NCBI GenBank assembly: GCA_046349975.1
Contig: JAXMBH010000011.1
Coordinates: 119,227 to 183,226, forward strand
Origin: JABDGM01 sp046349975
GTDB taxonomy: Bacteria > Planctomycetota > Planctomycetia > Pirellulales > Lacipirellulaceae
DNA: 64,000 bases
Direction: 5' to 3'
Within the stretch, counting starts at the first letter, position 1, and every line of letters starts with the position of its first letter. Position numbers and translations under genes: made by a program. The notes beneath the pieces are model-generated. The model ran no database searches and was not told where the DNA came from. It was given only the letters and a program-made list of their open reading frames with translations. Below, one piece after another: positions 9,642-18,345 of the stretch.

Positions 9642-11216
9642 ATGCGTCGCTTTTCTCAGCCGCTGCTAGTGGTCGTTTCTGCCTTGCTGGCCACCCCAGC
9701 CCTTGCTCAGGATGCGATTCACTGGCACAACGATCTCGAATCGGCCAAGACGATGGCCAAGTCGACCAATCGCCTAGTCCTCATCCATTTCTGGGCGCCG
9801 AGTTGCGGGCCTTGCATGGCGCTTGAACGCAACGTGTTTAATCAGCCCGGCGTTGCCGCGGCGATTGAACAGCAGTTTGTCCCGGTCAAGCTCAATGCCG
9901 ACGAGAACTCGGCTACTGCCCAATTGTACGGCATCGAACGAATTCCTACCGACGTGGTCACGACGCCCGACGGCCGAATCATCAGCAAGATGGTTAGTCC
10001 GCCGACGCCCGCGGCATACGTCTCTGAACTCACGTCGACGGCTGGCAAATACGCCTCAAAGCTCGGCCAAACGTACTCGAATGCAGCATCGACCGCGCCA
10101 GCGCCTTCGCAGTTGAACTCCGCCTACGCGCGGCTGCCAATTTCACCGGCCGCGCCGGCCACAAGTAGTTCCGTCGGTACGCAACCGAAAGCCGACCAAA
10201 TAGCGCTGAGCGCGCCGAGCACCGGAACCACAATCGCAGGCGGCAGCGGAACGATCACGCCGACAGCGAGTACCCCGGGTTTCCCGACCGTACCCGCGGC
10301 GACCTCGCCGATTCAGGCCGCAACGCCAACGACAGCTACCGCCATGATCCCTGCGCTCCCGGTCGCACAAACGACGCCAGCGCAACGACCAGCGCCGCAG
10401 CCAAGCGCCACCACAAGTAACGCCTCGCCGCCCGCACCGCAAGTCGTCTTAAATCCTGCGCTTCAGCCGAATGCCGCGACGGCACCCCAGCCGCCGATTA
10501 CACCGATTGGTGCGCCGTCGTATCAGCCCGCTCCCAGCGCGCTCGCTGCTACGTCAGCCGCAGTGCCGAACCAAGCCGTAAATCCTTATTTCGCGTCCAC
10601 CTCCACTGCGATATCGCAACCATCGCAAGTGCCGCCCGAAGTCGCGTTGCCCGGGCAGTCAGCAACTCCCGCATTGCCACAAGGGCCGTCCGGTTACACA
10701 TCGCAGGCGACGCCCCCAGCGGGATCCTCAGCGCCTTCTGCACTCGGCGCTGCACCGGCGGCCGCGGCTTTTTCGCATGCGTCAGCAGCCTCAGCAGCTG
10801 CTTCGAATGGATCGGTTCCTGATCCGCGACTGCTACCGCCCGGCGCGCCACCATTGGCGTTCGAAGGCTATTGCCCCGTCACGATGCGCAACACCTGGAA
10901 ATGGGTGCCCGGCGATCCGCAATACGGCATCGTTCACCTCGGCCGTACATATTGGTTTGCCGGACCGCAAGAGCAGAAGCAATTCTGGACCGATCCTGCC
11001 CGTTACGCACCCGCCCTCTCGGGAAACGATCCTGTCCTCGCTATTGACCACAAGCAGCAAGTGGCGGGTAAGCGCGAGCACAGCCTCGACTACGACGGCC
11101 TCTTCTACATGTTTGCAAGCGAAGCCACGCTACAACAGTTCGCCGCGAACCCAGCGAAATACGCCGCCAGCGTCCGACAGGCCATGGGGCTGCCGCGCGG
11201 CCGCCTGGTGCGTTAG
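9642..11216 (+). CDS. secreted thioredoxin-fold protein with Pro/Ala-rich linker and tandem YHS-like modules
   Basis: 524 residues from the ATG at 9642, where a signal peptide begins (MRRFSQPLLVVVSALLATP, cut near ALAQ); upstream in-frame codons look non-coding. A thioredoxin fold spans about residues 25-135, with active site WAPSCGPCMALE and cis-proline region RIPTDVV, like DsbD/thioredoxin-like periplasmic proteins. About 230 residues of Pro/Ala/Thr/Gln-rich linker follow. The last ~120 residues hold two related modules: GYCPVT...GRTYWFAGPQEQKQFWTDPARYA and a second ending in LFYMFASEATLQQFAANPAKYA. They resemble YHS metal-binding domains, although the second lacks the usual cysteine. A periplasmic thiol or metal-handling role is inferred. 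The combination is unusual. Confidence 0.82.
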   Translation: MRRFSQPLLVVVSALLATPALAQDAIHWHNDLESAKTMAKSTNRLVLIHFWAPSCGPCMALERNVFNQPGVAAAIEQQFVPVKLNADENSATAQLYGIERIPTDVVTTPDGRIISKMVSPPTPAAYVSELTSTAGKYASKLGQTYSNAASTAPAPSQLNSAYARLPISPAAPATSSSVGTQPKADQIALSAPSTGTTIAGGSGTITPTASTPGFPTVPAATSPIQAATPTTATAMIPALPVAQTTPAQRPAPQPSATTSNASPPAPQVVLNPALQPNAATAPQPPITPIGAPSYQPAPSALAATSAAVPNQAVNPYFASTSTAISQPSQVPPEVALPGQSATPALPQGPSGYTSQATPPAGSSAPSALGAAPAAAAFSHASAASAAASNGSVPDPRLLPPGAPPLAFEGYCPVTMRNTWKWVPGDPQYGIVHLGRTYWFAGPQEQKQFWTDPARYAPALSGNDPVLAIDHKQQVAGKREHSLDYDGLFYMFASEATLQQFAANPAKYAASVRQAMGLPRGRLVR

Positions 11217-11273
11217 CGAGAGGCCGTCCGCTTCGCCGCATGGTCATCCCGCCAGTCTCGGTAAGACTCTCGC

Positions 11274-11717
11274 CTACATCAGATTCCGAACCTTCTCAAT
11301 CCACGTTTCCGCATGGCCATTCGTGTTCGCAGGACCGCGGGCCAAGCGGACCCCGGCATAAACGTCCAGCGCCCCGATCACCATCACCGAAGCGGCAACC
11401 GCGGAAAAACTTGCAATGTTACGGCTCTTCGTTGCCGCATTGACCAGCAGGGCGTTATCCAACACGTCGCCGGCAACACGTGACCAGACTCCCGCAGCGA
11501 TGTTGGCCTTCGATCCATCCGCGAGAATACTCGCACCGTGTGCGACTTCCCGCAATCCTAACACCCGCAGTACGCCGCGATTTCGATCGCATGGTTCGAG
11601 CCCCAGCCAGTGTTGCACAATATCAGGTGCCAGCAGCTCAGTCAGGCCGATTCCGACACTTGCGACTCCCAAACAACAGGCGAGCGTGCGATCGGCGTAG
11701 TTCAAATTCGTTTGCAT
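11274..11717 (-). CDS. small integral membrane protein
   Basis: 147 residues with four likely membrane segments (LACCLGVASVGIGLTELLAP; near LGLREVAHGASILA; VAGDVLDNALLVNA; SAVAASVMVIGALDVYAGV). I do not recognise a named family with certainty. Similar proteins accompany SRPBCC/cyclase-like proteins, as here. AGGA lies 8 bases before the ATG. It starts 10 bases after the stop of the dehydrogenase gene and is the last gene of a three-gene operon (13814 down to 11274). No catalytic residues are evident; a membrane-stress or anchoring role would be a guess. Confidence 0.75.
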   Translation of the reverse strand: MQTNLNYADRTLACCLGVASVGIGLTELLAPDIVQHWLGLEPCDRNRGVLRVLGLREVAHGASILADGSKANIAAGVWSRVAGDVLDNALLVNAATKSRNIASFSAVAASVMVIGALDVYAGVRLARGPANTNGHAETWIEKVRNLM

Positions 11718-11727
11718 CGAATGATTC

Positions 11728-12918
11728 CTAAGCAGCAGGATCGAGAACGACCTTGATGCAGCCGTCTGCCTTCGCGCGGAAGAGATCGTACGCCTGAGCG
11801 GCTTGACTCAGCGGCATCCGGTGCGTCACGACAAAACTGGGGTCAATTTTGCCTTGCCGCACGTAGTCGAGCAGTTGCGGCATGTACCTGTGCACGTGGG
11901 TTTGCCCCGTCTTGATCGTCAGCGCTTTGTTCATGAGTGCACCCAGCGGAATCTTGTCTGCAAAACCGCCGTAGACGCCTGGAATGGAAACGGTGCCGCC
12001 CTTACGACAACACAGAATCGCCTGCCGCAACGCATGCGGCCGCTCTGTTTCCATGAACAGATTCGTCTTCACCTTGTCGTAAATGTTTTCCAAGGCACGG
12101 TAGCCGTGCGATTCCATGCCGACGGCATCAATGCACACATCGGGCCCAATGCCGCCCGTCAAGTCGAGCAGCCGTTCGTACACATCTTCACTGTGCATAT
12201 CGATCGTAATCGCACCGGCGTCGCGAGCCATCTTCATTCGGTCGGGCACGCTCTGCTCATCGTCAATCGCGATCACTTGCCCAGCACCAAGGATCATTGC
12301 GCTGCGAATGGTGAATTGGCCCACTGGTCCGCAACCCCAGACCGCGACCGTATCGTCGGATTGAATATTGCATTGCTCTGCCGCCATGTATCCAGTTGGG
12401 TAGATGTCTGAGAGGAATACAACCTGATGATCGGTGAGGTCTCCCGGCACTTTTTGCAGGTTCACATCCGCTAGCGGCACGCGCAGAAATTCAGCCTGTC
12501 CGCCCGCGTAACCTCCGGTCAAATGTGAGTAGCCGATGATGCCGGCGGTGGAATAACCAAACATCGTTTCCGCCAGCGCGGCGTTCGGATTGGTGTTTTC
12601 GCAGCAGCTCCACATCTGCCGCCGACAGAAAAAACACTCGCCGCAGCCGATTGGGAAAGGAACGATCACGCGATCGCCGACCTTCACTTTGCCTTGGTCG
12701 ACTCCGGGCCCGAGCTCTTCGACGATCCCCATCGGTTCGTGGCCGAGAATGTCGCCCGGCTTCATGAAAGGGATGAACCCATCAACCAGGTGCAGGTCGG
12801 AACCGCAAATGCAGGTGGAGGTGATCCGGATGATCGCATCCCGCTTTTGGAGAATCTTCGGGTCCGGAACGTTCTCAACTTGCACTTTGTAAGGTGCACA
12901 CCAAACCAGAGCCTTCAT
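11728..12918 (-). CDS. zinc-dependent dehydrogenase, glutathione-independent formaldehyde dehydrogenase-like
   Basis: 396 residues from the ATG at 12918, which has AAAGGAG 6 bases upstream; an in-frame TTG at 12933 overlaps that site and is rejected. MDR-family enzyme with catalytic zinc site STCICGSDLHL and GHEPMGIVEELGPGV, structural cysteines in GCGECFFCRRQMWSCC, NAD fold VAVWGCGPVGQFTIRSAMILG, and GPDVCIDAVGMESHG. The insert near NTNPNAALAETMFGYSTAGIIG and the 390-400 residue length match the formaldehyde dismutase/glutathione-independent formaldehyde dehydrogenase branch, not simple alcohol dehydrogenases. Middle gene of an operon with an SRPBCC protein and a membrane protein. Aldehyde detoxification is the likely role; the exact substrate is uncertain. 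Confidence 0.9.
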   Translation of the reverse strand: MKALVWCAPYKVQVENVPDPKILQKRDAIIRITSTCICGSDLHLVDGFIPFMKPGDILGHEPMGIVEELGPGVDQGKVKVGDRVIVPFPIGCGECFFCRRQMWSCCENTNPNAALAETMFGYSTAGIIGYSHLTGGYAGGQAEFLRVPLADVNLQKVPGDLTDHQVVFLSDIYPTGYMAAEQCNIQSDDTVAVWGCGPVGQFTIRSAMILGAGQVIAIDDEQSVPDRMKMARDAGAITIDMHSEDVYERLLDLTGGIGPDVCIDAVGMESHGYRALENIYDKVKTNLFMETERPHALRQAILCCRKGGTVSIPGVYGGFADKIPLGALMNKALTIKTGQTHVHRYMPQLLDYVRQGKIDPSFVVTHRMPLSQAAQAYDLFRAKADGCIKVVLDPAA

Positions 12919-12968
12919 CGCCGCTCCTTTCAATAAATGCGGTCTGCCCGAGTCACGTCATAGACGGA

Positions 12969-13814
12969 CTAGCTTTTACGAATCGTCCCCAGTCCCATGC
13001 ATGAGCCGTGCGACTGGCCTGTGGTGCAAGGCGCTTCGCCGAGCTCGATGGTGCGCTTAAAGCGACGCAGGTCTTCGCGGATTTGCAAGTCAGCCGATTT
13101 GCCAAACAGTTTCGCAATCCAATGGCCTACTCGCCCAGCCGGCGGCGCGTAGTGCATATGCACGCGAAGAATCGTGCCGCGGTCGCCGGGTGCTTTTTCG
13201 AACTCCACAGAGCCTTCGTTGTCGATGTCGGACTCTGGCAGCGACCGCCACGCGATTCGGCGATTCGGAATGTCGCTGGTAATCTCAGCATTCCACTCGA
13301 CATAGCCACCATAAATACTCGGTGCTTCCGCCCGCCAATGGGACTGACCGTTTCCCTTTTCTTCCACCGCTTGCAGATGGCTCATGATCTGCGGCAGGTT
13401 TTCAAACTTTCGCCAATGAGCATAAAGTTCCTCAGCCGACCTGTTGATGAGAAACGATTGCGTGACCTCGATACCCTGGGGCGCAGCTGATTCCTGCTCG
13501 TGTTCGTTGCCGGCCGTATCGACGCCCAAAGCTTGGTACATCGAGCAGTGGCCGGTCGAACCCCGCCACAGCAGCCCGCCGCCAATACCGGCGATGACCA
13601 AGCCCGCCCAGTCGCGGCGCGCCAACCCGGCGAGCGCCAAAATCGCCCCAGATGCCAATGAGACTTTCCGCTCAACATCGCCAACATTGATGTGCGCCGA
13701 AGCTTTGTCTTCACTTCGATCTCGCAGCTCGTGCCCGCGCGCTTGCATCAGCTGGCCAAAGTCACGGTACTCGGTCCATTCCGTATGGCGGCCCGTCATT
13801 TCGCCCGTCGACAT
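12969..13814 (-). CDS. DUF2892/YgaP-like membrane hairpin plus SRPBCC (cyclase/dehydrase) protein
   Basis: 281 residues from the ATG at 13814, which has AGGAG 8 bases upstream; the GTG at 13823 overlaps that site. Residues ~45-95 form a short membrane hairpin of the YgaP/DUF2892 type (INVGDVERKVSLASGAILALAG, AGLVIAGIGGGLLWRGSTGHC). Residues ~115-260 form an SRPBCC fold (VTQSFLINRSAEELYAHWRKFENLPQIM, SHWRAEAP, VHMHYAPPAGRVGHWIAKLFG), a hydrophobic-pocket family that binds lipids or polyketides. The C-terminus has a short Cys-containing tail. First gene of an operon with the Zn-dehydrogenase 50 bases downstream. This gene trio recurs in stress clusters of soil bacteria; the ligand is unknown. 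Confidence 0.87.
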   Translation of the reverse strand: MSTGEMTGRHTEWTEYRDFGQLMQARGHELRDRSEDKASAHINVGDVERKVSLASGAILALAGLARRDWAGLVIAGIGGGLLWRGSTGHCSMYQALGVDTAGNEHEQESAAPQGIEVTQSFLINRSAEELYAHWRKFENLPQIMSHLQAVEEKGNGQSHWRAEAPSIYGGYVEWNAEITSDIPNRRIAWRSLPESDIDNEGSVEFEKAPGDRGTILRVHMHYAPPAGRVGHWIAKLFGKSADLQIREDLRRFKRTIELGEAPCTTGQSHGSCMGLGTIRKS

Positions 13815-14258
13815 CGTCCGCACTCCTGCAAATTGCTAGATTCGTGGTGAGCATGCCTGGTTCAAAGGCATGCCACGCCGTCGCAATCCTCATGCCGCGC
13901 GTGCACGCGACAAAGATGCTTAGCGGCCTGCGCTACGGGCCGGCGAGCGAATTCCCAAGAAACGGCTGAGAGATGAGAGGCGACGCGCCTTTCTTCGGCC
14001 ATCGCCGAACAATCCCGTCGCTATCATAAAGCGATCGCGCGCAGCAGCCGCCATTCACAGGATGCGACACTTTTGGCTTCCGACCAATCAAGTCGCCACA
14101 AACAGAGTCAGTCTGACCTCTGAAATTCGCCAATACAATCGGCCGCTTGCATAACGGCGCGACGATGACTTGCGGACAGATTGCAGACAGTCAAATAATC
14201 ACATCGACATGCCAATCGAAGGCCAGCTAAGCATGCGAGTACGGCGATTCACGCCGCG
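13815..14258. other. intergenic, no gene seen
   Basis: About 440 bases upstream of the SRPBCC operon. A 66-codon open frame on the minus strand (13933-14133) has no family resemblance and no ribosome binding site. The stretch presumably holds the operon promoter, but no convincing -35/-10 pair stands out. Confidence 0.4.
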
Positions 14259-14921
14259 CTAGTCCTTCTTCAGCGACCGCTGCAACCGTACGACCTGCGC
14301 CCGCACCTCTTCCAGGCCGGGATTCAGCCGCAGCGCGCGGCGGAAAGCTTCCAATGCGGCGACGGGGTTGTCCTGCAGCATGTAGCATTGTCCCATGCCC
14401 GCCGCCGCAGTGAAGTGATATGGATTGATTTCGAGCGCCTGGTGGCAATCGCGAATCGCCGCATCGTACTGGCCCAAGTGATAATGGGCCGTGCCCCGTT
14501 GGCACCACGCTTCGGCAATCCACGGCGAACTGTGGATGAGCTCCGTCGCGAGGCGCGCCGCTTCCGCATGCTGCCGTTCGTCATTCAGGTCACCGACCGA
14601 GCGCAGCATCTCTTGTTGCTGACGCGTTCCCACGCGGCACCACAGCTGGCGAATGCCCGTTTCGGCAATCGTCCGCACCCCGCGATCACGATCCACTAGC
14701 GCACGGCCGAGCACCGCGTTCGACGAGTAGTCCCCAATCAGGCTCAACGACAACACCGCTGCCCGGCGTGACACGTGATCGCCCATCACTGCCAGCCGCT
14801 CGAGTGTCGTATTCGAATAGCGCCGCGCCACGCGCTTAATAAACAACGCGCAATCGCTGTTTGTCAGATAGCGATTGTAGTAGATGACAAGAACCGGAGT
14901 GCGCAATCGACGAGATTCCAC
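14259..14921 (-). CDS. HEAT-like plus tetratricopeptide repeat protein
   Basis: 220 residues, GTG start with GGGGAG 6 bases upstream. The N-terminal half (about 25-95) has HEAT-like helical pairs (TTLERLAVMGDHVSRRAAVLS, then DRGVRTIAETGIRQLW). The C-terminal half has TPR units: AEAWCQRGTAHYHLGQYDAA, then HFTAAAGMGQCYMLQDNPVA, then ALRLNPGLEEVRAQV. No signal peptide is seen in this form; the first residues look mid-protein, but the upstream frame closes soon. It is likely a protein-interaction adaptor with no catalytic residues. It is monocistronic between two intergenic gaps. Confidence 0.8.
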   Translation of the reverse strand: MESRRLRTPVLVIYYNRYLTNSDCALFIKRVARRYSNTTLERLAVMGDHVSRRAAVLSLSLIGDYSSNAVLGRALVDRDRGVRTIAETGIRQLWCRVGTRQQQEMLRSVGDLNDERQHAEAARLATELIHSSPWIAEAWCQRGTAHYHLGQYDAAIRDCHQALEINPYHFTAAAGMGQCYMLQDNPVAALEAFRRALRLNPGLEEVRAQVVRLQRSLKKD

Positions 14922-15387
14922 GCCTTACTCCCCTACATCTGGCCCAAAGTCGTCAGCTCTTAGATAAAGTCCCGCATCGAGGTCGCCCAACCTCGATTCG
15001 CTGCCCGTATCAGCCTGGCCGTTCCCAGTCGCGGCCGTCCTTGAGATCCGCATCCATACGATGCGGTTACGAATCATTCGTGTTAGCACGGCGGCGAAAA
15101 GGGGGTGCATCCACTAGCGATGCAGCCGATCTGGCCTGCCGTCCCCGCCTTATCTCTAGGGTTGAGTGTAATCACAATTGAAGGGAGCACAACGAAAAAA
15201 TCGCCTGAGCCGATGAGATTGTAAGCGCGCGTTGTCAGCCGATATTTTTGAGAAGCATGCAGTGAGTATAATGGGCGGCCAGCACAACACGAATTTCTCG
15301 GCAATTGTGTGGCGCAGCAGTGCAGCGATGGCGTTCTATGCCGACAAAGTAAACAGTAACCAAAACGTTTTCGCTTGACACTCCTCA
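14922..15387. other. intergenic with a candidate promoter
   Basis: About 466 bases between divergent genes. TATAAT at 15267-15272 is a good -10 match for the rightward STN-domain gene. The region 16-17 bases upstream is T-rich but a poor -35. TTGACA occurs at about 15373, very close to the start codon and without a matching -10. No RNA gene or protein is supported. Confidence 0.4.
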
Positions 15388-16503
15388 GTGGGGGCGTCAA
15401 ACGCGACCGTGCCGCCCGTCGAAGTATTGACAAGGATCAGGCCGTTGTTCTCGCGAGCTTTACGTCGGCTAATGCTAACGGCGTCGTGCGCGTGCTTGGT
15501 CAACACGCCGTACGACCGATTGGCAACTGCCGCGCCGGCGGAGCGGAGCGAAAGCTCGCCAGCCAAACAGCGTGTCGTGCTCGATCCGACGCCTCCCCCA
15601 CCGCAACGGGCCCGCGGTACATCGACCATTCATTGGCGCGCTGTGCCACTCGGTGAAGCAACCGCGCGAATGCAGCCGCTGTTCGACGAGCGTCTCTTCG
15701 TTGACCGGAGGATCGATCCGAGCACACGAATCAGCCTCGATATTTCCGCGATATCCATGGAGCAAGTGCTGACAGCGCTAGCCGCGGAACACGGTTGGGG
15801 AGTCGCTCGCATCGGCAAGCTTCTCTACCTCGGTCCGGCAGCAGATGCCCAGCGGCTGCGCTCGATCGTAAGTGCGCGCGTACGCGACATCACTCGCCTG
15901 CCGGCGGCCGCCCGCACCTCTCTCGCCCGCCGCGACACGACCGCTTGGCCGCGTCTCGCGGAGCCGCGAACGCTCGTTACTTCCATTGTCGAGGAGTGCG
16001 GCTGGAAGGTCGTCAATGCCGAGCAAATTCCGCACGATCTTTGGGCTGCCGGCGAGTTGTCAGAATTAAGCGTCGCGGAACGGCTCACCCTACTGTTGAT
16101 CGGTTTCCAACTAACGTTCGAATTAGATGCGCAGAATCAGGCCGTTCGCATTGTCGACCTGCCTGCCTCGGTCGCCGCCTCGCCGATCAAGTCTGCCGCC
16201 AGAACGAACTCCGAAAAGGCGGCTGCGAAGACCACGATCGGCCCCACCAAGCAAGTCTACACGCTACGCGTGCAAGAAAAGCCCGTTGGCGCCGTGCTCC
16301 GCGAATTGGCAACCCGCTTGCATTGGGCTCTGCAAATTGATGAAGACGCCATTCGCGCCGCCGGAAAATCGCTCGATACGCGGGTATCGTTCTCCGTCGA
16401 GAACGCCGACCGGGAAAAACTGCTCGACGCGCTGCTGACTCCCGCCGGTCTCGAATACACGATCGATGGCAACCAACTTCGCGTGCTGCCGCAGCGATAC
16501 TAA
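15388..16503 (+). CDS. STN-domain (secretin/TonB short N-terminal) protein, exported
   Basis: Up to 371 residues from a GTG at 15388; an ATG at 15472 would give 343 residues, and neither has a strong Shine-Dalgarno. The hydrophobic run RRLMLTASCACLV is the likely export signal, ending before APAERS. Two STN-like modules are visible: about 105-150 (TRISLDISAISMEQVLTALA, then GVARIGKLLYLGP) and about 290-368 (RVQEKPVGAVLRELATRL, then EYTIDGNQLRVLP). These small folds are usually the N-terminal part of secretins or TonB receptors, but there is no barrel here. It may be a periplasmic sensor or adaptor. I cannot name the partner. Confidence 0.75.
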   Translation: MGASNATVPPVEVLTRIRPLFSRALRRLMLTASCACLVNTPYDRLATAAPAERSESSPAKQRVVLDPTPPPPQRARGTSTIHWRAVPLGEATARMQPLFDERLFVDRRIDPSTRISLDISAISMEQVLTALAAEHGWGVARIGKLLYLGPAADAQRLRSIVSARVRDITRLPAAARTSLARRDTTAWPRLAEPRTLVTSIVEECGWKVVNAEQIPHDLWAAGELSELSVAERLTLLLIGFQLTFELDAQNQAVRIVDLPASVAASPIKSAARTNSEKAAAKTTIGPTKQVYTLRVQEKPVGAVLRELATRLHWALQIDEDAIRAAGKSLDTRVSFSVENADREKLLDALLTPAGLEYTIDGNQLRVLPQRY

Positions 16504-16566
16504 TCGTTCGCGCGGCCGGCCGCAAGGCGAAGACGCATCCACAGACAGTCGAGAGTAGCGCGCCGC

Positions 16567-16872
16567 CTAAGCCGCCACGATTCGCTCCAACTGCTCACGA
16601 ATCTCCGACTCGATCTTGCCTTTGAACATCATGGCTGCGAACGGCAAGTCGCCAGACATATTCAACTCGCTATCAGCGACCGTGATGCCGCCGTCGAGCG
16701 GAATGCCGTACGTCTTGAAATGGAATTTGAGCGTGTCCCCGTCCCAATTCTGCTGCAGGTCGCTCACTTGATTCGCGAATTTGGCCTCAAGCATTTCAAT
16801 GAACCGCTCCAGCCGCGACCGCGCTTCGTCTTTCGTTAGTTTATGAGGAACGCGCACACCAAACTTGGGCAT
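16567..16872 (-). CDS. polyhydroxyalkanoic acid system family protein
   Basis: 101 residues with AGGA 8 bases before the ATG. It matches the small PHA-granule-region family (start MPKFGVRVPHKLTKDEARSRL, middle QNWDGDTLKFHFKTYGI, and end GDLPFAAMMFKGKIESEIREQL). Members occur beside polyhydroxyalkanoate genes, but also alone in bacteria without PHA synthesis, as here. The fold resembles a small SRPBCC/START-like sheet. Function is unproven. Confidence 0.85.
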   Translation of the reverse strand: MPKFGVRVPHKLTKDEARSRLERFIEMLEAKFANQVSDLQQNWDGDTLKFHFKTYGIPLDGGITVADSELNMSGDLPFAAMMFKGKIESEIREQLERIVAA

Positions 16873-17157
16873 ATCTTAATTCCTGCGTAAGAGCGATACC
16901 ACGATGTTTCGGCGAAGCGAATTACCCGTTCTGTTGACAACCAGGCATCCAGCTCCCGCTGTTCAGGCACAGCGGCAGCTTATCAGCTTCGGCCCGTCAG
17001 CATACGATGGTAGCGGCAATGGCGCCGGGCGGCTACATGCCGCCACCCCACCCAGTGCGACCTGTGACCACTGCTACATGCCGGCAAGCGCACCGCCACC
17101 CATACTTCGCAGGCCTTCCCCGCACTTGCTTCCCGACAATCGCCGCTGGTACGACAA

Positions 17158-17361
17158 CTAGCGATCATCCGGCTCTTCATAATTCATACGGTCTGACTCA
17201 TGCCACAACGGCAAGCCCGCACGTGCCCGCTCCGCCAAGATATGCAATTTCTCAACAGTGCCCGGAATCGCTGACGTCGCTTGATAGCGGCTCGGATCGA
17301 CGTACTCCGGCTCGAAGTACCAGTCGCCATCACGAATTGCATCCAATACGCTTTTGTGCAT
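17158..17361 (-). CDS. small conserved-type hypothetical protein (67 aa)
   Basis: 67 residues, ATG at 17361 with GGAG 7 bases upstream. Composition and spacing (MHKSVLDAIRDGDWYFEPE, then ATSAIPGTVEKLHILAERARAGLPLWHESDR) look like a real soluble acidic protein, and I recall similar short proteins in planctomycetes. No cysteine or membrane segment is present. Function unknown. The nearby stretches 16873-17157 and 17362-17577 hold nothing else I can support. Confidence 0.68.
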   Translation of the reverse strand: MHKSVLDAIRDGDWYFEPEYVDPSRYQATSAIPGTVEKLHILAERARAGLPLWHESDRMNYEEPDDR

Positions 17362-17577
17362 GCGACGACTCCACGTTTGTCCATGTCACCCCGGCCAAGA
17401 ATGGCTTCGAACGACCACAATTTGCGGTGTTTACTCCCCCTTGTCAAGGAAATTCTTGCCCTCCATTCAGGTGGTTGCTGAAATTTGTGACGATGGCATT
17501 TCAAGTGCCCGCGCACGCCAGTATTTTCCACGTAACTCGCCGAGGTTCACGGCTCAATTTTTAAGAAAAATCGCACG

Positions 17578-18345
17578 CTAGCGCGTTTTGTTTGTCCGCT
17601 TTTGCGCGCGGCCGATTTCGCGCTTCAACCCGGCGACTCGCGCGCCCGAAACACGCCCCTCGCGCCCGTCTTCACAAGCAGCGCCGCGGACGGCAACCAG
17701 ATCTGGCAACAGCGCCGCCGCGCATGAGAAACGCTCGCCGCTCAACGATCCGGCCAGCACGATTGGAAGCGAGTGCGCTTGCACCGCAGCAATCAACTCG
17801 CCAACTTTGTGCTCGCTCCAGAGATCGAAAAGCGAACCGCCTGCCTTGTTCCAAGTGTCGACAAGCAGCGCCGCACATCGAAATCCAACCGCCGCTTCGA
17901 GAACTTCCCGTGGCTGCGGGGCACCGGCGGCTTCCCAATCGGCATAGGCCACTGCCACAGGTCGTGTTATCGCAGAACTTCTACTGAACTCGTGCATAAC
18001 TGCCTGCCAACTTGCCCGCCAGTCGGTTCGCCGGCCGCAGTTGCTCAGGCCGATTTTATAAAGCGCGACGCCCGCCGGAATGACGCCACGCCGGTCACGC
18101 TCCTTCCCGTTTTCCACTTCCTCGAGCTCACCCAACGCAGCGGTCACCAGCGCCCGGCCGCCGACGGTCTTCACAACCGCCTCAATCGTTGCGGCCGACG
18201 CCGCACCGAGCGAACCGTTGCGAGGTTCTTTCACATCAATAACGTCCGCCCCAGCCGACAGGGCCGCATTCGCTTCCGCGGCATCGCGCACGCTAACAAG
18301 CAATCCAGGCCGCTCAAAGTTAAACAGCGTCGATGAATCGCTCAT
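17578..18345 (-). CDS. mfnB: (5-formylfuran-3-yl)methyl phosphate synthase-like (MfnB family)
   Basis: 255 residues, TIM-barrel family PF04476-like. In methanogens MfnB joins two molecules of glyceraldehyde 3-phosphate to make the furan precursor of methanofuran, using a Schiff-base lysine. Here the motif ADVIDVKEPRNGSLGAA near residue 35 carries that Lys; further conserved elements are ALYKIGLSN, PVAVAYADWEAAGAP, ALLVDTWNKAGGSLFDLW and LPIVLAGSLSGE. In bacteria the enzyme goes with tetrahydromethanopterin/methanofuran-linked formaldehyde oxidation, which planctomycetes are known to carry. The stop overlaps by 4 bases (ATGA) the upstream membrane-protein gene, so translation is coupled. No other C1-cofactor gene is in the window. 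Confidence 0.88.
   Translation of the reverse strand: MSDSSTLFNFERPGLLVSVRDAAEANAALSAGADVIDVKEPRNGSLGAASAATIEAVVKTVGGRALVTAALGELEEVENGKERDRRGVIPAGVALYKIGLSNCGRRTDWRASWQAVMHEFSRSSAITRPVAVAYADWEAAGAPQPREVLEAAVGFRCAALLVDTWNKAGGSLFDLWSEHKVGELIAAVQAHSLPIVLAGSLSGERFSCAAALLPDLVAVRGAACEDGREGRVSGARVAGLKREIGRAQKRTNKTR

Noticed and set aside
13933..14133. 66-codon minus-strand frame.
   Set aside because: No start signal and no protein-like composition; it lies in a gap that shows no conservation signal I can judge.
16904..17161. 85-codon Pro/Ala-rich frame on the plus strand.
   Set aside because: No ribosome binding site, no family, and an overlapping alternative frame of similar quality; composition fits intergenic DNA.
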